DNA from: UBA4722 sp044221135
Lineage (GTDB): Bacteria > Pseudomonadota > Gammaproteobacteria > DSM-16500
NCBI GenBank assembly: GCA_044221135.1
Contig: JBGAPT010000054.1
Span: 1 to 12,554, forward strand
Direction: 5' to 3'
DNA: 12,554 bases
Shown here: positions 6,072 through 12,554 of the stretch, piece after piece
Position numbering within the stretch: the stretch's first letter is position 1
How the letters are laid out: the number at the start of each line of letters is the position of its first letter
Program-made: the position numbers and the translations under genes
The notes under the pieces: generated by a model
Seen by the model: only the letters and a program-made list of their open reading frames with translations
Databases searched by the model: none
What the model was told of the DNA's origin: nothing

Positions 6072-7220
6072 ATGAAAAAAATGATGAGAAATTTAATAAT
6101 GACTGCATTCGCTGCTTCACTGTGCGCATGCGGTAGTTTTTTTGACAAAGATAATACGTTACCACCCGCTCCACTCGTTGATTTCAAACCTGAGGCCAAA
6201 CCTCACGTACTTTGGAATAGAAGCACAGGCTGGGGCGCTGGCAATGGTTTTTATACTTATGTACCTGCTATAACCGATACAACTATTTATACCGCCAGCA
6301 AAAATGGTTATGTGACTGCAACCTATAAAACCACCGGAAAAACACTGTGGCGCATGAACACGGATGCACAAATCAGTGCAGGCCCTGCTGCTTCCAATCA
6401 AATTGTCATTGTCGGTTCACGTGGGGGCGATATTTTTGCTTTGCATGCTTCAAATGGCAGCATCGCATGGAAAACACATACATCCAGTGAAATACTAGCA
6501 GCACCTGTCATCGGACATAATGTCGTACTTATTAAGGCGATAGACGGTAAGTTATCTGCATTTTCCGCTGATGATGGTCATCCCCTTTGGCAGTATCAAC
6601 AAACAGAGCCCACTTTAATTTTGCGTGGCGCAAGCGCACCGCAAATTAGCAATCAATCCGTGATCGCAGGTTTTGCAAATGGCAATTTAGCCAAATTATC
6701 CTTACGTAACGGTAATTTAATTTGGTTACAGCCTATTGCCATACCCGATGGTATCTTCCCAATTCAACGGATGATTGATATTGATGCGGATCCTGTTATC
6801 GCTGGCAACCGTGTTTATGTAGCCACTTATCAAGGTCAAATAGCCGCATTAGAGCTCAGCTCAGGACGCGTTATTTGGACGCACAGTTTATCCTCTTTCA
6901 CAGGTATGGCTGTGGATAATACACGCGTCTATGTTACCGATGCAAAAAGCGATTTATGGGCCTTTGATAAAAACAATGGCAAGCTTGTATGGCAGCAAAC
7001 ACAACTTGAAGCACGCAACCTTTCAGGCCCTGCACTGCTTGACAATAATATCATCGTCGGTGATGCGGAAGGCTATTTACATTGGTTAAACACAAACGAC
7101 GGTCATTTCGTAGCACGCACTAGAGTCGATCTTTCAGGTATTTTTGCATCACCCATTGTTGATAATCATATTATCTATGTAGTAACCAAGGACGGTCAAT
7201 TAGCGGCGTACACACTCTAA
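6072..7220 (+). CDS. bamB: Outer-membrane assembly lipoprotein BamB
   Basis: BamB is the beta-propeller lipoprotein of the BAM complex, which inserts beta-barrel proteins into the outer membrane. The 382-residue chain starts with a lipoprotein signal peptide whose lipobox LCAC places the lipidated cysteine at residue 20. After it come PQQ-like propeller repeats, each ending with a G-x-x-x-W type strand. Examples are GYVTATYKTTGKTLWR (79-94), GDIFALHASNGSIAWK (119-134), GKLSAFSADDGHPLWQ (159-174), GQIAALELSSGRVIWT (245-260) and SDLWAFDKNNGKLVWQ (about 283-298). The last strand, GQLAAYTL, ends the protein. Length and repeat number fit the family (E. coli 392). The ribosome binding site is poor, so translation is probably coupled to yfgM, 13 nt upstream. 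Its TAA overlaps the der ATG (TAATG). Confidence 0.96.
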   Translation: MKKMMRNLIMTAFAASLCACGSFFDKDNTLPPAPLVDFKPEAKPHVLWNRSTGWGAGNGFYTYVPAITDTTIYTASKNGYVTATYKTTGKTLWRMNTDAQISAGPAASNQIVIVGSRGGDIFALHASNGSIAWKTHTSSEILAAPVIGHNVVLIKAIDGKLSAFSADDGHPLWQYQQTEPTLILRGASAPQISNQSVIAGFANGNLAKLSLRNGNLIWLQPIAIPDGIFPIQRMIDIDADPVIAGNRVYVATYQGQIAALELSSGRVIWTHSLSSFTGMAVDNTRVYVTDAKSDLWAFDKNNGKLVWQQTQLEARNLSGPALLDNNIIVGDAEGYLHWLNTNDGHFVARTRVDLSGIFASPIVDNHIIYVVTKDGQLAAYTL

Positions 7221-8605
7221 TGTTACCTGTAGTCGCTATTGTTGGCCGCCCCAATGTAGGTAAATCCACTTTATTTAATTGTCTTACCTCGTCACGTGCA
7301 GCCTTAGTCTCAGATATGCCTGGCATGACACGTGATCGGCAATATGGTGAAGCAGATATCGCTAATCACCATTTTATTGTCATCGATACCGGTGGGCTCA
7401 CACAAACTAAAGATGATTTAGATCAATTGACCATGGAGCAAGCATTCCAAGCCATCCAAGAAGCCGATAAAATCGTATTTGTAGTTGATGCCCGCGCGGG
7501 TATCACAACAGCAGACCAAGTTATCGCTGACCGGCTACGCTCATTGAAAAAACAAATCTATCTAGTCGCTAATAAAACAGAAGGACTGGATTTAACATTT
7601 GCCATTGCAGAGTTTTATAAATTAGGCTTCGGCGAGCCCTATCCCATTGCAGCTGCACACAAAAGTGGTATTACTGAACTTGTCATCACTCTTTTCAAAG
7701 ACGATGAAACATGTCTTGATGAACTCCATGAAGCAGATCAAGGTATTAAATTAGCCTTTGTTGGCAGGCCCAATGTAGGCAAATCCACTTTAACCAATCG
7801 CATGCTAGGCGAAGACCGTGTGATTGTCTTTGACCAACCCGGCACAACACGAGATAGTATTTTTATTCCTCTGGAGCGCCAAAATGTGCGTTATACCTTA
7901 ATTGATACAGCCGGTTTGCGCCGTCGCGGAAAAGTATTTGAGACGACAGAAAAATTTTCTGTCGTTAAAACATTACAAGCCATCCAGGCAGCCAATGTCG
8001 TTCTCTTTATGATGGATGCACGCGAGGGTGTGACAGATCAAGACTTGCGTTTATTAGGTTTTATTTTAGAAAGCGGCAAATCATTAGTGATTGCAATGAA
8101 TAAATGGGATGGCATGACCACGCATGAGCGCGATACCATACGCTCTGCCATGGATAGACGCTTACATTTCGTCTCATTCGCACGAATCCACACCATTTCA
8201 GCCTTACATGGCACTGGCGTTGGTAATTTATTTTCATCCATCAAAGAGGCTTATGCTTCTGCTACTAAAAAAATCTCTACATCCCAACTCACAAAAATTT
8301 TACGTGCAGCCGTCCTCACCCATACACCTCCTTTGATAAAAGGTCGCCGCATTAAATTAAGCTACGCGCATACTGGCGGCCATAACCCGCCCTTAATTAT
8401 TATCCACGGTAATCAAGTAAACTCACTGCCCTCTTCTTACACGCGCTACTTAGCCAATATATTTCAATCCCGTTTAAAACTCGTCGGCACACCCGTACAA
8501 ATTGAATTTAAAAGCAGTGAGAATCCTTACAAAGATAATAAAAATGTACTCACAGAAAAGCAACGTCGTAAAAAAACCCGGTTAATCCGGCACACAAAAA
8601 GGTAA
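7220..8605 (+). CDS. der: Ribosome-assembly GTPase Der (EngA)
   Basis: Der is a GTPase with two tandem G domains that acts in maturation of the 50S ribosomal subunit. The 461-residue protein has both. G domain 1 carries GRPNVGKST (9-17), GMTRD (35-39), DTGG (56-59) and NKTEG (118-122). G domain 2 carries GRPNVGKST (182-190), GTTRD (208-212), DTAG (229-232) and NKWDG (294-298). A KH-like C-terminal domain follows (KLSYAHTGGHNPPLIIIHGN), with a basic tail (KQRRKKTRLIRHTKR). In G domain 1 the G4 motif is NKTE rather than NKxD, with Glu at the guanine-recognition position. I recall similar variation in other Der proteins, so I do not take it as loss of function. The ATG overlaps the bamB stop by one base, indicating coupled translation. 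Confidence 0.97.
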   Translation: MLPVVAIVGRPNVGKSTLFNCLTSSRAALVSDMPGMTRDRQYGEADIANHHFIVIDTGGLTQTKDDLDQLTMEQAFQAIQEADKIVFVVDARAGITTADQVIADRLRSLKKQIYLVANKTEGLDLTFAIAEFYKLGFGEPYPIAAAHKSGITELVITLFKDDETCLDELHEADQGIKLAFVGRPNVGKSTLTNRMLGEDRVIVFDQPGTTRDSIFIPLERQNVRYTLIDTAGLRRRGKVFETTEKFSVVKTLQAIQAANVVLFMMDAREGVTDQDLRLLGFILESGKSLVIAMNKWDGMTTHERDTIRSAMDRRLHFVSFARIHTISALHGTGVGNLFSSIKEAYASATKKISTSQLTKILRAAVLTHTPPLIKGRRIKLSYAHTGGHNPPLIIIHGNQVNSLPSSYTRYLANIFQSRLKLVGTPVQIEFKSSENPYKDNKNVLTEKQRRKKTRLIRHTKR

Positions 8606-8646
8606 ATTGTTTGTAAAGTATAGAGTCAAAACTGGAGATAACGATC

Positions 8647-10119
8647 ATGAATCGATGGGTAAAATTAATTGCAATAAGCTTGGTTTTTATTGAAAGCCAG
8701 AGTACCTTTGCTGCAGCCAATAATTGTAACCAACAAGTCCTCATTCAAAATCCACAACAAGTGTTGAACTGCTATATTGCAGAAAAAGAAAATATCCCTT
8801 CCCCTGCATGGGTTCTACAAAACAGTAATCATGATCCAGATAAAAAAATTTCAATTAACACTTATTTACTCACCTCACAAATTTGGCCTAAAGAGGGCCA
8901 TGGTACACTCTGGCAACATACACTCGTTATTTATAAACCAGATACAATCAACTCTGATCAGGCTTTGTTATTTGTCAATGGCGGTACTCGCTTTCCAGAA
9001 GCAAAAGATAATCCCGCACCTGCACAACTTGATTTTGCACACATTGCCACAGAAACCCACAGCATAGTTGTTGATTTACAAGATGTTCCTAACCAATACC
9101 TCACTTTCCCAGATTCCACAGATATACCTAGAAAAGAAGATAGTATTGTTGCTTATTCATGGAATCGTTTTATGGATGATCCAGACAATAACACCGACTG
9201 GCCATTACATCTTCCCATGACAAAAGCAGTCGTTAAAGCAATGGATGCAACTCAAGAAATTCTTGCTAAAGAAGCCATTCCTGTGAATCATTTTGTTATT
9301 ACAGGCGCATCTAAACGTGGATGGGCTACCTGGCTAACAGCACTTGCCGATGCTCGCGTAAATGCTATTGTGCCAATTGTCATTGATATTTTAAATACCC
9401 AAAAAAATATTAACCATATTTATAAATTCTATAGCAATCACTGGCCTATGCCTGCTTTTAATGATTACATTCAACAAAATATTCCTGCACGTTTAGCAAC
9501 ACCCGCTTTTGCAAGACTCATGCAAATTGAAGATCCACTCGCTTATCTTAAAAGTAAAGACAGTCATTTTTATAAACAACGCTTGAGCATTCCCAAATAC
9601 ATTATCAGCGCAGGACAAGACGATTTCTTTGTACCCGACTCACTTGCTCTCTATGTGACTCATTTGCCAGGTGAAACTGAAGTTCGAGTATTTCCGCAAG
9701 AAGGGCATTACATCAACATGAAACAAGCCGTTGAACCCGCCTTATTATCGTATTACCGCACTATCGTACAACATGAAACACGCCCCTCCTTAACATGGAT
9801 CAGCAATACACAAGGGCAATTACAAAAAGTGATAACAAACAGGCAGCCGGAAAAAATTCAACTATGGGAAATTATTAATCCCAATGCGAAGGACTTTAGA
9901 AAACTCACAACAAAACAGCTAGAATATAACACACAAACAATCGAAGAGGGCCACTGTACAATCCATCATTGTGAATACCTCATCAAGTTAGAGCCACTTA
10001 TTAAAGGATGGGAAACAATTTTAGTTGAAGCCACTTTTAAAAAAACAAATGGAGAAGATTTGGTCTTAACAACACCAACCTTTGTTCGCGGCGCAACAGG
10101 TATCTCACAAGAACGCTAA
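8647..10119 (+). CDS. PqaA-family (PhoPQ-activated pathogenicity-related) secreted alpha/beta hydrolase
   Basis: This 490-residue protein has a signal peptide (cleavage near AFA at 20-23) and matches the PhoPQ_related family along its length. Conserved blocks are the GG turn at 112-113, DVPNQYLTF (146-154), KEDSIVAYSW (163-172), LPMTKAVVKAMDATQE (189-204), the nucleophile elbow GASKRGWATWL (220-230; Ser222), PIVIDILN (243-250), an acidic site AGQDDFFVPD (322-331; Asp325 or Asp326) and a histidine in EGHY (His354). These suggest an intact Ser-Asp-His triad. The substrate is unknown. The founding Salmonella member, PqaA, is PhoP/PhoQ-activated, but I see no PhoP box here. A beta-rich C-terminal domain follows from about 385. 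GGAG (8634-8637) supports the ATG. It lies 41 nt after der and may be read from that operon. Confidence 0.93.
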   Translation: MNRWVKLIAISLVFIESQSTFAAANNCNQQVLIQNPQQVLNCYIAEKENIPSPAWVLQNSNHDPDKKISINTYLLTSQIWPKEGHGTLWQHTLVIYKPDTINSDQALLFVNGGTRFPEAKDNPAPAQLDFAHIATETHSIVVDLQDVPNQYLTFPDSTDIPRKEDSIVAYSWNRFMDDPDNNTDWPLHLPMTKAVVKAMDATQEILAKEAIPVNHFVITGASKRGWATWLTALADARVNAIVPIVIDILNTQKNINHIYKFYSNHWPMPAFNDYIQQNIPARLATPAFARLMQIEDPLAYLKSKDSHFYKQRLSIPKYIISAGQDDFFVPDSLALYVTHLPGETEVRVFPQEGHYINMKQAVEPALLSYYRTIVQHETRPSLTWISNTQGQLQKVITNRQPEKIQLWEIINPNAKDFRKLTTKQLEYNTQTIEEGHCTIHHCEYLIKLEPLIKGWETILVEATFKKTNGEDLVLTTPTFVRGATGISQER

Positions 10120-10132
10120 AGAGTATAACACG

Positions 10133-10155
10133 CGTCACTCTGAGTCAGAGTGACG
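10133..10155. repeat. Perfect 23-bp palindrome between converging genes
   Basis: CGTCACTCTGA (10133-10143) and TCAGAGTGACG (10145-10155) are perfect 11-bp arms around a single G. It starts 13 bp after the stop of the hydrolase gene and encodes the last residues and stop (HSDSE) of the converging 182-residue gene. It could be a bidirectional terminator stem or an inserted short palindromic repeat. No T-run follows on either strand. Confidence 0.6.
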
Positions 10156-10683
10156 TGACGAGGAAGAATAAGCCACTCCATTTTCTTTAATGACATTGAC
10201 ACATTTTTCAAGAGACGATCGCTCATATCCTGCAGCATAACTAACACTGCATATATCTTCCGGACTTAAGCTATGAATAAGATTTTTATCTAAAGATATT
10301 TGCCCGGCGGTTTTTAAAATAATTTCATCACTATCCCGTTTTTTTAATTTGAATAAAATTTTATTAAATTTATCGCAAAACTCTTGCATAATAATTTTAT
10401 ATCTTGGTTTTTTATACTGTTCACACGCCAAATAAGTAATATCTCGAATATCTTTTTTAGAAAATCCCTCAAGCATTCGATCATTTGCCACAATCTCGTG
10501 AGGAGTCAACTCAATCATTGCAGATTTACCAATCAATTGAATAACCAGCTTATATTGGCCTAAACACGATTGTTTTACTTCAACAAGACGATAAACATTT
10601 TGTTGAACCTGTTGTTGGTCATGATATCTTTTAAGAAACCAGCCCACAGACTCAACCATCAATGACATTTTTTTAAAGCGCAT
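10135..10683 (-). CDS. Unrecognised 182-residue protein with an internal duplication, in the repressor operon
   Basis: No known family is recognised. The sequence holds two copies of a module at a constant offset of 65 residues. Copy 1 is at about 56-86 (EIVANDRMLEGFSKKDIRDITYLA) and copy 2 at about 121-151 (QISLDKNLIHSLSPEDICSVSYAA). Ile64/129, Leu71/Ile136, Ser75/140, Asp78/143, Ile79/144, Tyr84/149 and Ala86/151 line up without gaps. The N-terminus is basic and helical, and the C-terminus is Ser-rich (YSSSSRHSDSE). There is no signal peptide or membrane helix. AGGAAAAG a few bases upstream supports the ATG at 10683. It follows the repressor gene by 30 nt on the same strand, so the two are probably co-transcribed. 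That suggests a regulatory or mobile-element role, but this is inference. Confidence 0.7.
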   Translation of the reverse strand: MRFKKMSLMVESVGWFLKRYHDQQQVQQNVYRLVEVKQSCLGQYKLVIQLIGKSAMIELTPHEIVANDRMLEGFSKKDIRDITYLACEQYKKPRYKIIMQEFCDKFNKILFKLKKRDSDEIILKTAGQISLDKNLIHSLSPEDICSVSYAAGYERSSLEKCVNVIKENGVAYSSSSRHSDSE

Positions 10684-10713
10684 ATACTTTTCCTATACTC
10701 ATTCTCACTGAAT

Positions 10714-11334
10714 TTAATCCTCACAATCTCGTTTTACCTGTACTACAACGCTCAAAATTTTATCATTATTATTTAGACGGGTCATTTTGTATTGCTCAAA
10801 GTCTGGACTCAACGGTTTTAAATAACGATCGCCTGCATCCATCAATAATTGCCTGAAAATAGCTTCAGGGTGATTAGCTAATTTTGCAATGACAAAGCTA
10901 CGGTCTTTAGCCTGTTTTTCTGGATCAGCAATTAACACAGTATTTTTAGGAAAGACAGGATCCATTGAAGCATCTTGAATAATTAAAGCAAACCCTGCTT
11001 TCCCAACAGCAGCATCCGTTAAAATAAACTCACTCTGTTGCCTTTCATTATTTTTAGGATCCCAATATAAAACCTCATCCCAAGTTAAAAGTGGTACTTT
11101 TGTTGCACGATCTAACCATGGAATAGGCTCATGCCCTTTGAGTTGATCAATATTAATCGAAAAAAAGTTTGCAATAGGTTGTAAACTGGACAAATGCGGA
11201 TGCTCGCATGCGCCTGTAGCAATACGGTGAATCGTGGGTTGTGGCAAATTAATTCGCCTTGCTAATTCGGCCACGCGAATTTTTTTATCCACCATCAGAC
11301 GATTTAAGATTTGGCCAATTCTTGTATTTTTCAT
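10714..11334 (-). CDS. Phage-type repressor: XRE helix-turn-helix plus degenerate S24 (LexA/CI-like) domain
   Basis: This 206-residue protein has an N-terminal XRE DNA-binding domain (about 6-62; ILNRLMVDKKIRVAELARR and LPQPTIHRIATG). A C-terminal peptidase S24-like domain follows (ALIIQDASMDPVFPKNTVLI, then PEAIFRQLLMD and DRYLKPLSPDF). The nucleophile-position serine is present (Ser123 in SMDP). The residue 38 positions later, where LexA/CI have the catalytic lysine, is Arg161. The segment VPLLTWDEVLYW aligns with the usual cleavage segment of phage repressors but has Val-Leu in place of Ala-Gly. Self-cleavage is therefore unlikely. The start is uncertain: ATG at 11334 fits the domain best. 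GTG at 11352 and TTG at 11376 are in frame, and none has a good ribosome binding site. It is divergent from the 157-residue gene and probably controls the shared intergenic region. Confidence 0.85.
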   Translation of the reverse strand: MKNTRIGQILNRLMVDKKIRVAELARRINLPQPTIHRIATGACEHPHLSSLQPIANFFSINIDQLKGHEPIPWLDRATKVPLLTWDEVLYWDPKNNERQQSEFILTDAAVGKAGFALIIQDASMDPVFPKNTVLIADPEKQAKDRSFVIAKLANHPEAIFRQLLMDAGDRYLKPLSPDFEQYKMTRLNNNDKILSVVVQVKRDCED

Positions 11335-11383
11335 AACCGCGGATTTTGTCACAAATTTTATTTGAATGCTATCCAATATTTTG

Positions 11384-11412
11384 TTGACATGAATATTTCA
11401 AACAAATAATAT
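11384..11412 (+). promoter_or_regulatory. Strong sigma-70-type promoter of the divergent regulator gene
   Basis: A perfect TTGACA (11384-11389) is followed after exactly 17 bp by TAATAT (11407-11412; 4 of 6 matches to TATAAT). Transcription would start near 11419 and leave a leader of about 109 nt. The promoter lies 50-78 bp from the repressor start on the other strand, a position where the repressor could bind. Possible operator elements are TTTGTCACAAA (11345-11355) and the related ATTTTGT/ACA spacing at 11378-11389, which overlaps the -35. Confidence 0.55.
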
Positions 11413-11487
11413 ACGGAAAATGTATTTTTTAATTGGCGGCTTAACACCAACAGTGTACGTAAAAAATACAGAGAAGCACATAAAGAC

Positions 11488-11502
11488 GAACCCAATGGGT
11501 TC
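11488..11502 (+). promoter_or_regulatory. Leader hairpin just upstream of the ribosome binding site
   Basis: GAACCC (11488-11493) and GGGTTC (11497-11502) form a perfect 6-bp stem with the 3-nt loop AAT. It ends 10 nt before the Shine-Dalgarno sequence AAAGGAGA (11513-11520). It could protect the messenger or affect ribosome access, but no partner is evident. Confidence 0.35.
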
Positions 11503-11527
11503 TAGGTACAACAAAGGAGATTCGGTT

Positions 11528-12001
11528 ATGAATTCAGTAATAACTGCAACCGAAGAAACAGCTCTTCAAAAAGTTTTCTCTACGCTTACCTTAAAATATT
11601 CAATAAAAAATGAACGCAAGATATTAAAAGCGTTTTTACTAGGACGCTTACATCAATTATTTTGCGAGTTATTTTCAAATAAAATACCGTATCATCAAAA
11701 TAATTCTTCGATGGAGTGTTGTGCAGTGGACAGTAAAATTATTCAGTTTCTTATTCAAGATATTGTTGAAACAAAAGAGTATACCTTAGAAGGAATCGCA
11801 TTCCATACCCGCATTCCTTTTGATGTTATTTATGATGCAGCTTGTGGTATGAGTCATGAATTTTCCATTACCCCCTGGGCAAGAGTGGTTGACTTGTACA
11901 TACAGGTTAAACCTGATGTCGCACAAGCATTGACTGCTAGATTACTCGAAACAAGCGATAAAAACCGCGCTGCTCTTTCAGCATTACTGACTGAGCCATA
12001 A
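11528..12001 (+). CDS. Probable helix-turn-helix regulator, 157 residues, divergent from the repressor
   Basis: The start is ATG 11528, because AAAGGAGA stands 7 nt upstream. The earlier in-frame ATG at 11420 is at the predicted transcription start and has no such site. The N-terminal half is helical and uncharacterised (KYSIKNERKILKAFLLGRLH). Residues about 85-128 look like an XRE-type helix-turn-helix: EYTLEGIAFHTRIPFDVIYD, a glycine turn, then SITPWARVVDLYIQVKPDV. A helical tail follows. I cannot name the family. The back-to-back arrangement with a phage-type repressor recalls lysogeny switches and the regulator clusters of Legionella integrative elements. It may be an activator or antirepressor, but that is inference. 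Confidence 0.7.
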   Translation: MNSVITATEETALQKVFSTLTLKYSIKNERKILKAFLLGRLHQLFCELFSNKIPYHQNNSSMECCAVDSKIIQFLIQDIVETKEYTLEGIAFHTRIPFDVIYDAACGMSHEFSITPWARVVDLYIQVKPDVAQALTARLLETSDKNRAALSALLTEP

Positions 12002-12127
12002 GATAAAAATGGCTATTACCCTGCATGTTTCTCGTAGGATGATTAGCATTTAAATCCCTGCAAAAAGGATTTCAAATCTTGACAGTTAAGTGCTAAAAGT
12101 AACCCTGTACCATTATACTTCCGCGCG

Positions 12128-12554
12128 TTATTTGAGTTGTAAAGACATGCTAGAAGCATGCTCTACATTACTTAATGGATTAATTCCTTGTAATTTTTTT
12201 GCAAAAAGATGGTGAGGATTATCTTGAATATATTTTTGCGCAGTGTCATATCGCTTTGTATCTGTTTTCTCTTGCATTAATTGGTAGAATATTTTTAAGA
12301 TATCCCAGTTTTTATATAGCCATATAGGTGCTATTACTAATAAAGCAAGATTTAATTTTTCTTCAGAAAAATATTCCATGCTAGCGCATATCAGGTTTTT
12401 TTGGGAAATTGTTTTTCTCACTACTGCATTAATAACAACTTCTAAAATAGGGCTTTTAGGGGGGGTGGTAAGATCCTTACTCTCAAAATCGTAGGATAAA
12501 ATCATATTAATTATTGAAGAAGGAAGCACTGAGTTTAATACAAAAGTACTAAAT
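12128..12554 (-). CDS. C-terminal part of an unidentified protein (partial at window edge)
   Basis: The frame stays open to the right edge (about 141 residues visible). The candidate GTG at 12529 and ATG at 12505 have no ribosome binding site, so the true start lies outside the window. The visible N-terminal part includes VLPSSIINMILSYDFE. Its LP-x3-I-x2-I-L-x-Y pattern recalls the start of F-box-like or other eukaryotic-like segments in Legionellales proteins, but it is too short to assign. A hydrophobic stretch (about LNLALLVIAPIWLY) and a polar C-terminus (QKYIQDNPHHLFAKKLQGIN) follow. Function unknown. Confidence 0.6.
   Translation of the reverse strand, partial: FSTFVLNSVLPSSIINMILSYDFESKDLTTPPKSPILEVVINAVVRKTISQKNLICASMEYFSEEKLNLALLVIAPIWLYKNWDILKIFYQLMQEKTDTKRYDTAQKYIQDNPHHLFAKKLQGINPLSNVEHASSMSLQLK

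Noticed and set aside
8038..8336. Frames of about 70 codons on both strands inside der.
   Set aside because: They overlap a fully conserved part of the Der GTPase, and the products look like shadows of its codons.
11420..11527. N-terminal extension of the 157-residue regulator from the ATG at 11420.
   Set aside because: This ATG is at the predicted transcription start with no ribosome site, whereas ATG 11528 follows AAAGGAGA at ideal spacing; the interval contains a leader hairpin instead.
12052..12072. AAATCC/GGATTT inverted repeat after the regulator gene, considered as a terminator.
   Set aside because: The stem is only 6 bp and AT-rich, the loop is 9 nt and no T-run follows.
12079..12119. 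TTGACA (12079-12084) and TATACT (12114-12119) followed by the GC-rich TTCCGCGCG, looking like a strong stable-RNA promoter on the plus strand.
   Set aside because: The gap is 29 bp instead of 16-18, and no gene or RNA follows on that strand; the sequence downstream is the coding part of the minus-strand partial gene.

Overview
The window is an AT-rich, gene-dense chromosomal segment. It most likely comes from a gammaproteobacterium of the Legionella/Coxiella type (order Legionellales). That call is inference. It rests on the gammaproteobacterial gene order rodZ - (ispG missing) - hisS - yfgM - bamB - der, on an ankyrin-repeat gene inserted in that block, and on a PqaA-family secreted hydrolase beside it. 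No rRNA, tRNA or CRISPR array was seen.

Layout. (i) 1-404 looks like mobile-element debris: the 3' end of an unidentified reading frame, a perfect 14-bp-arm hairpin, an 81-bp near-palindrome whose end resembles IS5/IS903-type termini, and a third hairpin. (ii) 405-974 (minus) encodes an exported SH3-domain protein. It is divergent from a RodZ-like cell-shape protein (1165-1905), which has a recognisable promoter. (iii) 1938-2119 is a long palindromic repeat flanked by TA. It sits where ispG usually lies and reaches to 5 bp from the GTG start of hisS, contributing an extended -10 promoter and the ribosome binding site. (iv) 2125-3411 is hisS. (v) 3600-5099 is an ankyrin-repeat protein with C-terminal membrane segments, a candidate secreted effector. 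It converges on a 64-residue membrane protein (5096-5290, minus), and the two stops share one TTAA. (vi) 5411-8605 is the tight yfgM-bamB-der operon, covering periplasmic chaperone function, outer-membrane protein assembly and ribosome assembly. It is followed by a PqaA-like hydrolase (8647-10119).

(vii) 10133-12001 is accessory in character. A phage-type repressor with an S24-like domain (10714-11334, minus) is followed by a 182-residue protein with an internal duplication (10135-10683, minus). Facing away is a 157-residue protein with a likely helix-turn-helix (11528-12001, plus), behind a consensus-like promoter and a leader of about 109 nt. This resembles the control switch of a prophage or integrative element. 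The repressor has lost both the Ala-Gly cleavage site and the catalytic lysine of self-cleaving repressors. (viii) 12128-12554 (minus) is the C-terminal part of an unidentified protein that runs off the window.

How the genes relate: the central block is housekeeping (envelope biogenesis, histidyl-tRNA synthesis, ribosome assembly). It is interrupted by accessory insertions and followed on the right by the regulatory cassette. The most interesting items are the palindrome that appears to have taken over hisS expression, the ankyrin gene with tandem CTTAA boxes at its promoter, and the repressor/duplicated-domain/activator cassette.
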